Assembly: GCF_025290835.2 (NCBI RefSeq) | Contig: NZ_JAOCQD020000001.1 | Coordinates: 2,356,001 to 2,420,000 of the forward strand | Source of the DNA: Aquabacterium sp. OR-4 | GTDB lineage: Bacteria > Pseudomonadota > Gammaproteobacteria > Burkholderiales > Burkholderiaceae_C | Direction of reading: 5' to 3' | Length of the DNA: 64,000 nucleotides | Program-made: the position numbers and the translations under genes | Notes under the pieces: model-generated | What the model was told of the DNA's origin: nothing | The model's input: only the letters and a program-made list of their open reading frames with translations | The model's database searches: none | Part shown: positions 46,311 through 58,111 of the stretch, one piece after another | Layout: each line of letters begins with the position of its first letter | How positions within the stretch are numbered: position 1 is the stretch's first letter

Positions 46311-46340
46311 ACTATAGCACGGGTCTTAAAAGCATTGCAA
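46311..46340 (-). promoter_or_regulatory. Promoter of the tRNA-Ala/tRNA-Glu unit
   Basis: Minus-strand TTGCAA (46340-46335), 18 bases, TATAGT (46316-46311). The -35 box lies inside the last codons of gltX and the spacer covers its stop, so the tRNAs have a private promoter at the end of the upstream gene. Confidence 0.7.
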
Positions 46341-47768
46341 GCGTTCGACAACAATTTTCTTTTCGAACAGCGCCAGCACCGCATCCACCGACGGCGTCTG
46401 CGCGCGGCCGCACACCAGCACCCGCAACGGCATGGCCAGTTGCGGCATCTTCAGGCCGTGCGCGCCGAGCGTGGCCTTCATCGCGGCGGCGATGCCGGCC
46501 TTGTCCCAGCTGGCGGTGTCGAGCTGCGCGGCCAGCGTGGCCAGCGCCGGACGGATGACATCGCCAAGGTGCGCAGCACGCTCCTCGTCGCTGGGTGTCA
46601 CCGGGGCGAAGTACATGGCCAGCCAGTCGGCCAGTTCCACCGTGGTGCTGCAGCGGTCCTTGAACAGCGCGCACATCGCCGCCAGGCGTCCGTCGGCCAG
46701 GGCCGCGTTGGCGCTGGTGATGCCGCGCTTGCCCAGCTGGCCGGCCACCAGGGCGGCCAGGCGGCTGTCGTCGGCAGCCTTCAGGTGCTGGGCGTTGACC
46801 CAGGCCAGCTTGGCAGGATCCCACTGCGCCGGGCTCTTGGCCAGGTGGCTGCCGTCGAACCACTGCACCATCTGTTCGAGGCTGAACAGTTCATCGTCGC
46901 CATGGCTCCAGCCCAGGCGGGCCAGGTAGTTCAGCATGCCCTCGGGCAGGTAGCCGGCGTCCTCGTAGGCGGTGACGCTGACCGCGCCGCGGCGCTTGCT
47001 GAGCTTCAGGCCATCGTCGCCCAGGATGATCGGGCAGTGGCCGTAGTTCGGCAGCGGCGTGCCGCCGGCCATGGCGCGCCAGATGTTGATCTGCCAGGGC
47101 GTGTTGTTGATGTGCTCGTCGCCGCGGAAGACATGGGTGATGCGCATGTCCCAGTCGTCGACCACCACGGCGAAGTTGTAGGTCGGCACACCCGGCGTGC
47201 CTTCGGGCGCGTCGTCGGCGGGCGGGCGCTGGATGATCAGGTCGTCGATCTCGGTGTTGCTGATGCTGATCGGGCCCTTGACCAGATCGTTCCAGGTGAC
47301 GACGCCATCCGCCGGGTTGGCAAAGCGCACCACCGGCTTCACGCCCGCGGGCACGGCCGGCAGCGGCTTGCCCGGCGCCGGGCGCCAGCGGCCGTCGTAG
47401 CGGGTTTTTTCGCCGCGAGCCTTCTGCGCCTCGCGCATGGCGTCCAGCTCGTCGGGCGTGGCATAGCAGCGGTAGGCGGTGCCGGCGGCGATCATCTGCT
47501 CGATGACCTGCTGGTAGCGATCCAGCCGCTGCATCTGGTAGACCGGGCCTTCGTCATGGCCCAGGCCCAGCCAGGCCATAGCGGCCAGGATCTGGTCGAC
47601 CGAGTCCTGGGTGGAGCGGGCCACGTCGGTGTCTTCGATGCGCAGCACGAACTCGCCGCCGTGGTGGCGGGCGAAGGCCCAGCTGTACAGCGCGGTGCGC
47701 GCCGTGCCCAGGTGCAGGAAGCCCGTCGGCGACGGGGCGATGCGGGTGCGGACGGTGGAGGTGCTCAT
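46326..47768 (-). CDS. gltX: Glutamyl-tRNA synthetase
   Basis: A 480-residue class I synthetase that charges tRNA-Glu. The HIGH-type motif is [14 protein letters not shown] (residues 12-24) and the KMSKS-type motif is LKLSKRRG; the C-terminal anticodon-binding helical domain is complete. The start at 47768 ([14 protein letters not shown]) is eight bases after the metZ stop. It closes the long minus-strand block. Confidence 0.97.
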   Translation of the reverse strand: MSTSTVRTRIAPSPTGFLHLGTARTALYSWAFARHHGGEFVLRIEDTDVARSTQDSVDQILAAMAWLGLGHDEGPVYQMQRLDRYQQVIEQMIAAGTAYRCYATPDELDAMREAQKARGEKTRYDGRWRPAPGKPLPAVPAGVKPVVRFANPADGVVTWNDLVKGPISISNTEIDDLIIQRPPADDAPEGTPGVPTYNFAVVVDDWDMRITHVFRGDEHINNTPWQINIWRAMAGGTPLPNYGHCPIILGDDGLKLSKRRGAVSVTAYEDAGYLPEGMLNYLARLGWSHGDDELFSLEQMVQWFDGSHLAKSPAQWDPAKLAWVNAQHLKAADDSRLAALVAGQLGKRGITSANAALADGRLAAMCALFKDRCSTTVELADWLAMYFAPVTPSDEERAAHLGDVIRPALATLAAQLDTASWDKAGIAAAMKATLGAHGLKMPQLAMPLRVLVCGRAQTPSVDAVLALFEKKIVVERLQCF

Positions 47769-47775
47769 TCGAATC

Positions 47776-49032
47776 TCACGAACCCAGTTGCGACAGCCCG
47801 CGCTGCAGGTCGTCGGTGATGTCGTCCACATGCTCCAGGCCCACGGCCAGGCGCACCAGGCCCTGGCCAATGCCGGCCGCCTGGCGCTGCGCCTCGCTGA
47901 GGCGGCAATGCGAGCTGGTGGCCGGGTGGGCGATGATCGACTTGGTGTCGCCCAGGTTGGTGGCGATGCTCAGCACGCGGGTGCTGTCGATGACCTTGAA
48001 GGCGGCAGCGCGCGCGGCCTCGGGTGAATCGGCCTTGACGTCGAACGACACCACGGCCCCGCCCTGCCCCGACTGCTGACGCATCGCCAGTTCGTGTTGC
48101 GGGTGCGAGGTCAGGCCGGGGTAGTACACGCGCGCCACGGCCGGATGTGCTTCCAGCCAGCGCGCCACGGCCAGCGCAGCCTCGCTCTGCGCCTTCATGC
48201 GCAGGTGCAGCGTCTCCATGCCCTTGAGCAGCACCCAGGCATTGAACGGCGCCAGCGTCACGCCGGTGGCGCGCAGCGTGGGCCCGAACACCTCGACGAT
48301 GTGCTTGTTGGCGCCGCACAGCGCCCCGGCCATCACCCGGCCCTGGCCGTCGAGGTACTTGGTGCCGGCATGCATCACCAAGTCGGCGCCCAGCGCCAGC
48401 GGGCGCTGCAGCGCCGGCGAGCAGAAGGTGTTGTCCACCGTCAGCAGCGCGCCGGCCTCATGCGCCATGTCGGCCAGCGCGCGGATGTCGCACACCTCGG
48501 TGAGCGGGTTGGTTGGCGTCTCGGCGAACAGCAGCTTGGTGGTGGGCCGGATGGCGGCGCGCCACTCGGCCAGGTCGGTCTGCGCGACGAAGCTGGTCTC
48601 GACGCCGAACTTGCCGAACTCCTTGGCAAACAGGCCGACCGTGGAGCCGAACACCGAGCGCGAGCACACCACATGGTCACCGGCCTTCAGCAGGCCCATG
48701 ATCAGCAGCAGGATGGCGCTCATGCCGGTGGAGGTGGCAATGGCGCCTTCGGCCCCTTCCATCGCCGCCAGGCGCTGCTCGAAGCTGCGCACCGTGGGGT
48801 TGCTGGTGCGCCCGTAGGTGAAGTCCTCGGTGTTCGCGAAGCGCCGAGCCGAGGTTTCGGAATCGGGCTGTACGAACGCGGTGGTGAGGAACAAGGCCTC
48901 GGAGTTCTCGCCATGCTGACTGGGCGCCATGGCAGTGCGCACGGCCAGGGTCTCGGGGCGCAGGCCCTCGGGCAGCCGGGCGCGGGCGATGCGGGCGGCC
49001 TCGGACGCGGGGCCGTCGGGTCGATCACTCAT
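47776..49032 (-). CDS. metZ: O-succinylhomoserine sulfhydrylase
   Basis: A 418-residue PLP enzyme of the Cys/Met metabolism family that makes homocysteine directly from O-succinylhomoserine and sulfide. The PLP lysine is in [12 protein letters not shown], with YGRTSNPTV and VDNTFCSP as other family motifs. Its position between purF and gltX is typical for betaproteobacterial MetZ. It starts two bases after the purF stop, so translation is probably coupled. No SAM-responsive leader fits in the gap. Confidence 0.95.
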   Translation of the reverse strand: MSDRPDGPASEAARIARARLPEGLRPETLAVRTAMAPSQHGENSEALFLTTAFVQPDSETSARRFANTEDFTYGRTSNPTVRSFEQRLAAMEGAEGAIATSTGMSAILLLIMGLLKAGDHVVCSRSVFGSTVGLFAKEFGKFGVETSFVAQTDLAEWRAAIRPTTKLLFAETPTNPLTEVCDIRALADMAHEAGALLTVDNTFCSPALQRPLALGADLVMHAGTKYLDGQGRVMAGALCGANKHIVEVFGPTLRATGVTLAPFNAWVLLKGMETLHLRMKAQSEAALAVARWLEAHPAVARVYYPGLTSHPQHELAMRQQSGQGGAVVSFDVKADSPEAARAAAFKVIDSTRVLSIATNLGDTKSIIAHPATSSHCRLSEAQRQAAGIGQGLVRLAVGLEHVDDITDDLQRGLSQLGS

Positions 49033-49034
49033 GC

Positions 49035-50561
<1,527 letters not shown>

Positions 50562-50628
50562 GGTGGATGGATCCTGAGAGTCGAAGAACGGAATGTGGAG
50601 GCCGCCGGGCCGGGGCGCAAGCGGGCGA

Positions 50629-51159
50629 TCAATCGGTGCGGTGTCGGGGCATGCCGCCGGGTGGCTCGGGCAGGTGCCGGGCCACGGCCTCGGGCAGCAC
50701 CGGGCGCAGCCCCTGCAGCAGCACGGCCAGCCATTCGGCCCCCTGCGAGGCCTGCCAGGCCGGCGAGCGCACCGCGGGCGTGAGCGCCACCACGGTGGCC
50801 AGGGCCAGCAGCAGCACGCCGCCGCGCAGCAGGCCGAAGCCGGCGCCCAGCGTGCGGTCGATCAGGGTCAGCGGCGTGGCCTGGATCAGCAGGCGCACCA
50901 GCCGCGCCAACAGCGCCCAGGCCAGCAGCGTGGCCACGAAGGTGATCGCAAAGGCCAGGCCCTGCTGCAGCGCCGAGCCGGGCGTGCCAAAGGGCAGATG
51001 CGGGGCCACGGCGCCCGACCACAGCTGCGCCGCCACATAGGCCACCAGCCAGCCCACCAGCGACATCAACTCGTACACCAGACCGCGCCACAGGCCCACC
51101 AGCACCGACACGCCCAGCACCGCCAGCAGCGCCCAGTCGACCCAGCCCAGCGCCGCCAT
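50629..51159 (-). CDS. cvpA: CvpA family membrane protein
   Basis: A 176-residue inner-membrane protein with about four hydrophobic helices and the family motifs WVDWALLAVLGVSVLVGLWRG and RTLGAGFGLLRG. CvpA is needed for colicin V production and envelope stress tolerance in enterics; its molecular role is unclear. The ATG at 51159 is preferred over a TTG at 51168; both lie within 12 bases of the SPOR gene stop. purF starts 67 bases downstream. Confidence 0.92.
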   Translation of the reverse strand: MAALGWVDWALLAVLGVSVLVGLWRGLVYELMSLVGWLVAYVAAQLWSGAVAPHLPFGTPGSALQQGLAFAITFVATLLAWALLARLVRLLIQATPLTLIDRTLGAGFGLLRGGVLLLALATVVALTPAVRSPAWQASQGAEWLAVLLQGLRPVLPEAVARHLPEPPGGMPRHRTD

Positions 51160-51168
51160 GGCCTGCAA

Positions 51169-52077
51169 TCACAGCGTGAGGATGGCCGCCGGCAGCCCGG
51201 CCGCGCGCAGCCTGGCCGCCGCCTTGTCGGCCTCGGCCTTGCTGGGAAACGGCCCGACCCGCACCCGGGTGCGCGGCCCCCCATCGGCCTCGACCACCTG
51301 GGTGTACGACTTCAGGCCCAGCTTCTCGACCTTGGAGCGGGCCTCGCGCAGCTTGGCGGCGTCGGTATAGGCGCCCACCTGCACCACCAGGCGCGCCGCA
51401 CCGGCGGCGCTGGCCGACGCTGCCGCGCTGGCCGGCTTGCCCTCCAGCAGCGCCTGGGCGCGCTGGGCCTCGGCGACCTTCTCGGCAGCCTTCTCGGTTG
51501 ACTTGTCGGCCGGCCGCTCCGCCGATTTCTCAGTGGCCTTCTCGGCGGCTCTCTCGGCGATTTTTTCTGCGGTTTTCTCGGCCGGCCGCGGCGCCGGCTT
51601 GCTGGCACCGGCTGCAGCAGCGGCACCGGCACCGGCACGTGCCGCGCTGGCCGCCACTGCGGCGGCGGCGCCGGTCTCGCCGGCGGCGGGCTTGGGCAGC
51701 ACTTCGCGACCCTGGTCGCTGGCGCGTTCGGTGATCAGCTCGGGCGCCGGGCTGGCAGGCTTGTCACCCGGCCGGTCGGGCCGGTCGGGTGGCGGCTCGG
51801 CCGGTGCGGCAGCCACGGTCGACGCACCGGGCGCCGGTGACAGCACCAGCGGCGGCAGCTTGTCCTTTTGCGGGATCTCGATCGGCACATCCACCGGCAC
51901 CGGCCGGGGCTGCGTCTCGAACAGCAGTGGAAAGCCGATGATGCCGGCCGCGAGCAGCACCGTGGCGCCAATCAGGCGGCGGCGGGCGCGCGTGCGCGCG
52001 GCAGCCACGGCATCGGGGGCGGGCGCACCGTCGGGCGGGGCCTCAGTCTTGCGCTGGAAGATGTCGAGCAGACCCAT
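51169..52077 (-). CDS. SPOR-domain protein (DedD/FtsN-like)
   Basis: A 302-residue single-pass inner-membrane protein. A short cytoplasmic part (GLLDIFQRK) is followed by one membrane helix (RRLIGATVLLAAGIIGFPLLF, about 38-58), a long low-complexity periplasmic linker with AEKA/AEKT-type repeats (about 175-215), and a C-terminal SPOR domain (LVVQVGAYTDAAKLREARSKV to the end) that binds denuded peptidoglycan at the septum. The place between folC and cvpA corresponds to dedD. ATG at 52077 is the family start. Confidence 0.9.
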   Translation of the reverse strand: MGLLDIFQRKTEAPPDGAPAPDAVAAARTRARRRLIGATVLLAAGIIGFPLLFETQPRPVPVDVPIEIPQKDKLPPLVLSPAPGASTVAAAPAEPPPDRPDRPGDKPASPAPELITERASDQGREVLPKPAAGETGAAAAVAASAARAGAGAAAAAGASKPAPRPAEKTAEKIAERAAEKATEKSAERPADKSTEKAAEKVAEAQRAQALLEGKPASAAASASAAGAARLVVQVGAYTDAAKLREARSKVEKLGLKSYTQVVEADGGPRTRVRVGPFPSKAEADKAAARLRAAGLPAAILTL

Positions 52078-52169
52078 GCGGGGCGGGGGTCGCGAGGGCG
52101 CGCCGAAGGGCCGGACCTGCCCGGGTCGGGTGGTCGGGCCGACGCCTGCGGCCCGATCCACCGATGCGG

Positions 52170-53465
52170 TCAGCCCAGGTGCCGGGCCGCCAATCGGGGC
52201 AAGCCGTCCTTCAACACGCCACCCACGGTGTAGAACGAGCCGAAGACGACGATTCTATCAGTCGGGTCTGCGCTGGCCGCCGCCGCCGCCAGTGCCTGGG
52301 CCGGTTGGCTGTGCATGTGCACCACTACCGGACGGCCGGCGCTGGCGCTGGTCACGGCCTGGGCCAGCTCGGCCGCGGTGGCGGCGCGCGGTGGCGGCAG
52401 GTCGGTGACATGCCACACGTCCACCAGGGGCGCGATGCGGGCCAGCAGCGTGGCGATGTCCTTGTCGCGCATGGCGCCAAACACCGCATGGGTGCGCGGA
52501 TAAAAGCCCATCTGGTCGAGGTTGAGCGCCAGCGCGGCCACGGCCTGCGGGTTGTGCGCCACATCCAGCACCAGGGCCGGCTCGCCGGGCACGATCTGAA
52601 AACGCCCGGGCAGCTCGACCATGGCCAGGCCCTGGCGCACCGCCTGCGCATTGATCGGCAGGCGCTCGCGCAAGGCCTCCAGTGCGGCCAGCGCGCTGGC
52701 CGCATTGAGCAACTGGTTGGCGCCACGCAGCGCCGGGTAGGCCAGGCCGCTGTAGCGGCGGCCGCGGCCGTTCCAGCCCCATTGCTGGCGGTCGCCCGAG
52801 AGGTTGAAGTCGCGCCCGTGCAGCCACAGGTCGGCGCCCAGGCTCAGGGCGTGATCCAGCACGCTTTGCGGCGGCTCGGGGTCACCCACCACCACCGGGC
52901 GGCCGGCTCGCATGATGCCGGCCTTCTCGAAGCCAATGGCCTCGCGCGTGTCGCCCAGCCACTCGGTGTGGTCGAGCGCGATGCTGGTGATCACCGCCAC
53001 GTCGGCATCGAAGGCGTTGACCGAATCGAAACGACCGCCCAGGCCCACCTCGAGGATCACCAGGTCGAGCTCGGCCAGCGACAGCAGGCGCGCGATGGCC
53101 AGGGTGCTGAACTCGAACTGGGTGAGCTGCAGGTCGCCCCGCGCCGCCTCCACCGCCGCGAAATGCGGCACCAACTCGTCGGCCGCCACCGCCTCGCCAC
53201 CGATGCGGCAGCGCTCCTCGAAGTGCACCAGCTCGGGCTTCTGGTACAGGCCCACCCGGTAGCCGGCGTGGCGCGCGATCGACTCCAGCATGGCGCAGGT
53301 GCTGCCCTTGCCATTGGTGCCGGCCACGCTGATCAGCGGCACCTTGAAGCCGATGCCGAGCCGGCGCGCCACCTCGGCGGTGCGCTCGAGCGACAGGTCC
53401 ATCGTCTTCGGGTGCAGCGCGGCGCAATGGGCCAGCCAGTCCGGCAGGTTGGTGGGCAGGGTCAT
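52170..53465 (-). CDS. folC: Dihydrofolate/folylpolyglutamate synthase
   Basis: A 431-residue bifunctional ligase that adds 7,8-dihydropteroate to Glu and extends the Glu tail. The P-loop is GTNGKGSTCAML near residue 48; the EVGLGGRFDSVN and DHTEWLG motifs of the central domain and the ligand domain with DVAHNPQAV follow. Length is normal. accD lies 64 bases upstream. Confidence 0.96.
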   Translation of the reverse strand: MTLPTNLPDWLAHCAALHPKTMDLSLERTAEVARRLGIGFKVPLISVAGTNGKGSTCAMLESIARHAGYRVGLYQKPELVHFEERCRIGGEAVAADELVPHFAAVEAARGDLQLTQFEFSTLAIARLLSLAELDLVILEVGLGGRFDSVNAFDADVAVITSIALDHTEWLGDTREAIGFEKAGIMRAGRPVVVGDPEPPQSVLDHALSLGADLWLHGRDFNLSGDRQQWGWNGRGRRYSGLAYPALRGANQLLNAASALAALEALRERLPINAQAVRQGLAMVELPGRFQIVPGEPALVLDVAHNPQAVAALALNLDQMGFYPRTHAVFGAMRDKDIATLLARIAPLVDVWHVTDLPPPRAATAAELAQAVTSASAGRPVVVHMHSQPAQALAAAAASADPTDRIVVFGSFYTVGGVLKDGLPRLAARHLG

Positions 53466-53529
53466 GACAGGGGTCTCAAAGCAGATCGGGCCCCGCAGGG
53501 CCCGACGCTGGCAGGGGGATGGGTGAGCC

Positions 53530-54402
53530 TCAGGCCACCGCGTCGGCGCTCTGGCGCTGCAGCATGGCCAGCATCGAGGCGATGGCGGCGCGCAGCTGGC
53601 GGCGGTCGACGATCTGGTCGACGGCGCCCTTCTGCACCAGGAACTCGGCGCGCTGGAAGCCCTCGGGCAGCTTCTCGCGCACGGTGTTCTCGATCACGCG
53701 CGGGCCGGCAAAGCCGACCAGGGCCTTGGGCTCGGCGATCACCACATCACCCACGAAGGCGAAGCTGGCCGACACGCCGCCCATGGTGGGATCGGTGAGC
53801 ACGCTGATGTAGGGCAGCTTGGCCTTGGCCAGATGGGTCAGCGCGGCATTGGTCTTGGCCATCTGCAGCAGGCTGAACAGGCCCTCCTGCATGCGCGCAC
53901 CGCCGGTGGCGGTGAAGCACACGAAGGGCACCTTCTGCTCGATGGCGGCCTCGACGCCGCGCACGAAGCGCTCACCCACCACCGAACCCATCGAGCCGCC
54001 CATGAAGTCGAACTCGAAGCAGGCGGCCACCAGCGGCACGCTCATCACCGCGCCGCCAATGACGATCAGCGCATCGGTCTCGCCGGTGCTCTCCAGCGCG
54101 TCTTTCAGGCGCTCGGGGTACTTGCGGCTGTCCTTGAACTTCAGCGGATCGACCGGCACCACCTCCTGGCCGATCTCGAAGCGCCCTTCGGCATCGAGAA
54201 AGGCATCGAGCCGCGCGCGCGCGCCGATGCGGTGGTGGTGGCTGCACTTGGGGCAGACGTTGAGGTTCTTGGCCAGGTCGGTGTTGTAAAGCACCGTGTC
54301 GCAGGACGGGCACTTGACCCACAGGCCTTCCGGCACCGAGCGGCGCTCGGTCGGATCGGTCTGCTGGATCTTGGGCGGCAGCAATTTCTCCAGCCAACTC
54401 AT
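53530..54402 (-). CDS. accD: Acetyl-CoA carboxylase carboxyltransferase beta subunit
   Basis: A 290-residue subunit that, with AccA, transfers the carboxyl group to acetyl-CoA in fatty acid synthesis. The N-terminal four-Cys zinc ribbon (CPSC and CPKC, about residues 31-53) and the crotonase-fold motifs [15 protein letters not shown] and [11 protein letters not shown] are present. Start at [10 protein letters not shown] is the family form. Between trpA and folC as in many proteobacteria. Confidence 0.97.
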   Translation of the reverse strand: MSWLEKLLPPKIQQTDPTERRSVPEGLWVKCPSCDTVLYNTDLAKNLNVCPKCSHHHRIGARARLDAFLDAEGRFEIGQEVVPVDPLKFKDSRKYPERLKDALESTGETDALIVIGGAVMSVPLVAACFEFDFMGGSMGSVVGERFVRGVEAAIEQKVPFVCFTATGGARMQEGLFSLLQMAKTNAALTHLAKAKLPYISVLTDPTMGGVSASFAFVGDVVIAEPKALVGFAGPRVIENTVREKLPEGFQRAEFLVQKGAVDQIVDRRQLRAAIASMLAMLQRQSADAVA

Positions 54403-54443
54403 GCGGTGCACTCCTTCATCATCATCATTGCCGGCAGGCGGGC

Positions 54444-55256
54444 CTACCGGGCATCCAGTGCGGCGCGAATCTCGGCCATGTAGCCGCGCGCCACGCTGGC
54501 CACCTGCTCGCCGGGTGCCTCGTTCAGCAGCTGAACCAGGCGCGAGCCGATGACCACCGCGTCGGCGACCTGGGCCACTGCCCGGGCCGTGACTGCGTCA
54601 CGAATGCCGAAGCCTACCCCAACTGGAACCTTGACATGCGCGCGAATCCGTGGCACAGCCTCAGCCACAGCACTGGTGTCGAGGTGGCCGGCACCGGTCA
54701 CGCCCTTCAGCGACACGTAGTACACATAGCCGGTGGCGATGCGGCCCACCTGGGCCATGCGCGCTGCCGTGCTGGTAGGCGCCAGCAGAAAGATCAGATC
54801 GAGGCCGGCCGCCTTGAGTTCCGCCGCAAAGGCCTCGCATTCCTCGGGCGGGTAGTCGACGATCAGCAGGCCGTCCACGCCCGCCGCCGCGGCGTCGCGG
54901 ATGAAGGCGCCGCGGCCGTGCTTCTGGTCGTAGCGCTCCACCGGGTTGGCATAACCCATCAGCACCACCGGCGTGCTGAGGTTGCTGGTGCGGAACTGGC
55001 GCACGAAGTCCAGCACCTGCACGCTGCCGATGCCGCGCGCCAGCGCGCGCTCGCTGGCCTGCTGGATCACCGGGCCATCGGCCATCGGGTCGCTGAAGGG
55101 CACGCCCAGCTCGATGATGTCGGCGCCACCGTCGGCCAGCGCGTGCATCACGGCCACGGTGGCCTCGGCCGAGGGATCGCCGGCGCAGAAGTACGGCACC
55201 AGGGCCTGGCGACCCTGCGCCTTCAGGGCGGAAAGAACGGCTGCGATGCGGCTCAC
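54444..55256 (-). CDS. trpA: Tryptophan synthase alpha subunit
   Basis: A 270-residue TIM-barrel enzyme that cleaves indole-3-glycerol phosphate. Catalytic Glu49 ([12 protein letters not shown]) and Asp60 (MADGP) stand at their usual places. The start is a GTG at 55256 that overlaps the trpB stop (GTGA), so the subunits of the alpha-beta complex are translated in step. A longer frame running into trpB is an antisense-like artefact of composition. Confidence 0.97.
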   Translation of the reverse strand: MSRIAAVLSALKAQGRQALVPYFCAGDPSAEATVAVMHALADGGADIIELGVPFSDPMADGPVIQQASERALARGIGSVQVLDFVRQFRTSNLSTPVVLMGYANPVERYDQKHGRGAFIRDAAAAGVDGLLIVDYPPEECEAFAAELKAAGLDLIFLLAPTSTAARMAQVGRIATGYVYYVSLKGVTGAGHLDTSAVAEAVPRIRAHVKVPVGVGFGIRDAVTARAVAQVADAVVIGSRLVQLLNEAPGEQVASVARGYMAEIRAALDAR

Positions 55257-56542
55257 TTGCGGATCTCCACGGTCGGTGCGCCACCCTTGACGGTCTGGCC
55301 CCGGCACGAAGGCCGGCAGTAGAACTCGGCGCCCGACAGGTCGGCCACGGTGCCGATGTCCTTGTCGCCACGGCCGCTCAGGTTGACCAGCAGGTGCTTG
55401 TCGGCCGGCAGTGTGGCGGCCAGCTTCATGGCGTAGGCGATGGCATGGCTGGATTCGAGCGCCGGGATGATGCCCTCGGTGCGGCACAGGCGATGGAAGG
55501 CGGCCAGCGCCTCGTCGTCGGTGATGCCCACGTACTCGGCGCGGCCGATGTCCTTCAGGTACGCATGCTCGGGGCCCACGCCGGGGTAGTCGAGACCGGC
55601 CGAGACCGAGTGCGTCTCGATGATCTGGCCGTTGTCGTCCTGCAGCAGGTAGGTGCGGTTGCCGTGCAGCACACCCGGCGTGCCGGCGCTCAGGCTGGCC
55701 GCATGGCGGCCGGTCTCGATGCCCTGCCCCGCCGCCTCCACGCCGATCAGGCGCACGCCTTCGTGCTGGATGTAGGGGTAGAAGATGCCCATCGCATTGC
55801 TGCCGCCGCCCACGCAGGCGATCACCGCATCGGGCTGGGCGCCGGCGCGGCCGATCATCTCGGGCATCTGCACCAGGCACTCGTCACCGATCACGCGCTG
55901 GAAGTCGCGCACCATCATCGGATAAGGGTGCGGGCCGGCCACGGTGCCGATGATGTAGAAGGTGTTCTCGACGTTGGTCACCCAGTCGCGCAGCGCCTCG
56001 TTGAGGGCGTCCTTCAGCGTCTTGCTGCCGCTTTCCACCGGCACCACGCGGGCCCCCAGCAGGTGCATGCGGTAGACATTGGGGCTCTGGCGCTTGACGT
56101 CCTCGGCGCCCATGTAGACCACGCACTCCATGCCGTAGCGCGCGCAGATGGTGGCGGTGGCCACGCCATGCTGGCCGGCGCCGGTTTCGGCAATGACGCG
56201 CGGCTTGCCCATGCGCCGGGCCAGCAGGGCCTGGCCGATGGTGTTGTTGACCTTGTGCGCGCCGGTGTGATTGAGGTCCTCGCGCTTGAGGTGGATTTGC
56301 GCGCCGCCGAGCTCGCGCGACAAACGCGCCGCGTGGTAGATCGGACTGGGCCGCCCGACAAAGTGCTTGAGCTCGCGCTGGAATTCGGCCACGAACTCCG
56401 GGTCCTGGCGGTAGTGCGCGTAGGCGGCATTGAGCTCGTCGAGCGCATGCACCAGGGTTTCGGCCACAAAGCTGCCGCCGTAGTTCAGCCCGTTGACCGG
56501 GCCGAAATGCCCTTGGGCATTGGGTTGCTGGTAGTCGATCAT
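55253..56542 (-). CDS. trpB: Tryptophan synthase beta subunit
   Basis: A 429-residue PLP enzyme that joins indole and serine. The PLP lysine is Lys97 in [10 protein letters not shown], and the phosphate loop [10 protein letters not shown] is present. Compared with the usual GHFGRYGG start the protein reads [13 protein letters not shown], a small insertion near residue 15. The ATG at 56542 is preferred; one five codons upstream (56557) is possible. Its stop overlaps the trpA start. Confidence 0.96.
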   Translation of the reverse strand: MIDYQQPNAQGHFGPVNGLNYGGSFVAETLVHALDELNAAYAHYRQDPEFVAEFQRELKHFVGRPSPIYHAARLSRELGGAQIHLKREDLNHTGAHKVNNTIGQALLARRMGKPRVIAETGAGQHGVATATICARYGMECVVYMGAEDVKRQSPNVYRMHLLGARVVPVESGSKTLKDALNEALRDWVTNVENTFYIIGTVAGPHPYPMMVRDFQRVIGDECLVQMPEMIGRAGAQPDAVIACVGGGSNAMGIFYPYIQHEGVRLIGVEAAGQGIETGRHAASLSAGTPGVLHGNRTYLLQDDNGQIIETHSVSAGLDYPGVGPEHAYLKDIGRAEYVGITDDEALAAFHRLCRTEGIIPALESSHAIAYAMKLAATLPADKHLLVNLSGRGDKDIGTVADLSGAEFYCRPSCRGQTVKGGAPTVEIRK

Positions 56543-56645
56543 GTCGATGATCCGCATTCGATGGGCCGTGCGCCGCCGCAGCGGTGGCACAGCCGGGTTC
56601 AGGGTTCGGGCGAGGCCCGGCCGCCGGTGAATGGCGGCGGGGCGA

Positions 56646-57305
56646 TCAGCCCGCTTCGTCGGCGATGCGGGCATCGGCCTCGCGCACCGCTTCGCAGAAC
56701 TGGCGCATCAGCGCCGCGTCCTTCAGGCCCTTGGCAAGCTCGACGCCAGACGAGACGTCAACCGCCCAGGGCCGCACCTGCAAGATCCCATCGATCACGC
56801 TTACAGGATTCAACCCACCAGACAAAACGACCGGACGGGCGACGTTGGGAGGTACGAGTGACCAATCGAAGGACTTTCCACTGCCGCCGTAGCCCTCGAC
56901 ATGGGCGTCGAGCAGGATGCCGGCTGCGTTCGCATGGGCGAGGGCGAAGTCTAGCAAAGCAAAGCCCGGTGCCATGCGCGCGGCGCGCAGGTAGGGGCGC
57001 TGCGCGGCCGCGCAGTCGGCCGGGCTCTCGTCGCCATGAAACTGCAGCAGCGCGTTGGGCACGGCGGCCACCGCCGCGGCCACCTCGGCCGGCGCGGCAT
57101 TGACGAACAGCAGCACCGGCACCACGAAGGGCGGCAGGCGCCGCGCCAGCTCGGCGGCACGCGCCACCGTCACCGCCCGCGGGCTCTTGGCATACAGCAC
57201 GAAGCCGATGGCATCGGCGCCACTGGCCACCGCGGCATCGACATCGGCCTCGCGCGTCAGACCGCAGATCTTGATGCGGGTGCGTTGGGTCAGAGGTTGG
57301 GTCAT
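56646..57305 (-). CDS. trpF: Phosphoribosylanthranilate isomerase
   Basis: A 219-residue TIM-barrel isomerase of Trp synthesis. The general base Cys14 lies in IKICGLTRE and the acid Asp in [10 protein letters not shown]. Start at 57305 overlaps the truA stop (ATGA). A 103-base spacer without a gene separates it from trpB. Confidence 0.96.
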   Translation of the reverse strand: MTQPLTQRTRIKICGLTREADVDAAVASGADAIGFVLYAKSPRAVTVARAAELARRLPPFVVPVLLFVNAAPAEVAAAVAAVPNALLQFHGDESPADCAAAQRPYLRAARMAPGFALLDFALAHANAAGILLDAHVEGYGGSGKSFDWSLVPPNVARPVVLSGGLNPVSVIDGILQVRPWAVDVSSGVELAKGLKDAALMRQFCEAVREADARIADEAG

Positions 57306-58111
57306 GGGAACCAGTCCATCGCCGGCGTGTGGGTGGGGATGCCGTAGCGCGCATCGTAGTCGGCGCCGGCAAAGTACAGCCCATCGGCCGCAAAGGTGGG
57401 CGCCGCGGCATCGCGGTGGCGCGCGGCCAGCACCGCCAGCAGCCAGTCGGGCGGCTGGCGGCCGCTGCCCACCGCCACCAGGCAGCCCATGATGTTGCGC
57501 ACCATGTGGTGCAAAAAAGCCGAGCCGTCGAAATCGAAGCGCCAGTAGCGGCTGCCCGGCTCGCCGCGGCTCTGGATGGCGATGCCGCGCAGCGTCTTCA
57601 CCGGGCTGCGGGCCTGGCACTCGGCCGAGCGAAAGGACGAAAAATCGTGCTCGCCGATCAGGTGCGCGGCCGCGGCGCGCATGGCCGGGCCATCGAGCGG
57701 CCGGAAGATCCAGCCGACCTGGCCGGTTTCAAGCGCCGGGCGCAGCGCCGATTCGAGCAGCAGGTAGCGGTAGCGCCGGCCGGTGGCCGCAAAGCGCGCG
57801 TGAAAGTCCTCGGGCACCGGCTGGCACCACTGCAGGCCGATGTCGCGCGGCAGGTAGCGGTTGGTGCCACGCAGCCACGAGAAGGGCTCGCGCTGCACCG
57901 GGCTGTCCAGGTGCACCACCTGGTTGAAGGCATGCACACCGGCGTCGGTGCGGCCGGCGCACACCACGCTGACCGGCACATCGGCAAAGCGGCCGAGCGC
58001 CGCTTCGAGTGCATCCTGCACCGTGCCACCGCCCGGCTGACTCTGCCAGCCCCGGTAGGCGGTGCCACGGTAGGCGACGCCCAGCGCGATGCGCTGAACG
58101 CCGGCACTCAC
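57302..58111 (-). CDS. truA: tRNA pseudouridine(38-40) synthase
   Basis: A 269-residue enzyme that isomerises uridines 38-40 in the tRNA anticodon arm. Catalytic Asp56 is in AGRTDAGVHAF; FHARFAATGRRYRY and the FLHHMVRNIMG motif are present. It overlaps both neighbours by four bases (fimV stop and trpF start), so fimV-truA-trpF are probably translated as a coupled set. Confidence 0.97.
   Translation of the reverse strand: MSAGVQRIALGVAYRGTAYRGWQSQPGGGTVQDALEAALGRFADVPVSVVCAGRTDAGVHAFNQVVHLDSPVQREPFSWLRGTNRYLPRDIGLQWCQPVPEDFHARFAATGRRYRYLLLESALRPALETGQVGWIFRPLDGPAMRAAAAHLIGEHDFSSFRSAECQARSPVKTLRGIAIQSRGEPGSRYWRFDFDGSAFLHHMVRNIMGCLVAVGSGRQPPDWLLAVLAARHRDAAAPTFAADGLYFAGADYDARYGIPTHTPAMDWFP

Noticed and set aside
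49033..49034. SAM-responsive riboswitch before metZ
   Set aside because: Only two bases separate purF and metZ.
55257..55880. Extended trpA frame into trpB
   Set aside because: The extra residues are an out-of-frame reading of trpB; the GTG at 55256 matches the trpA N-terminus.
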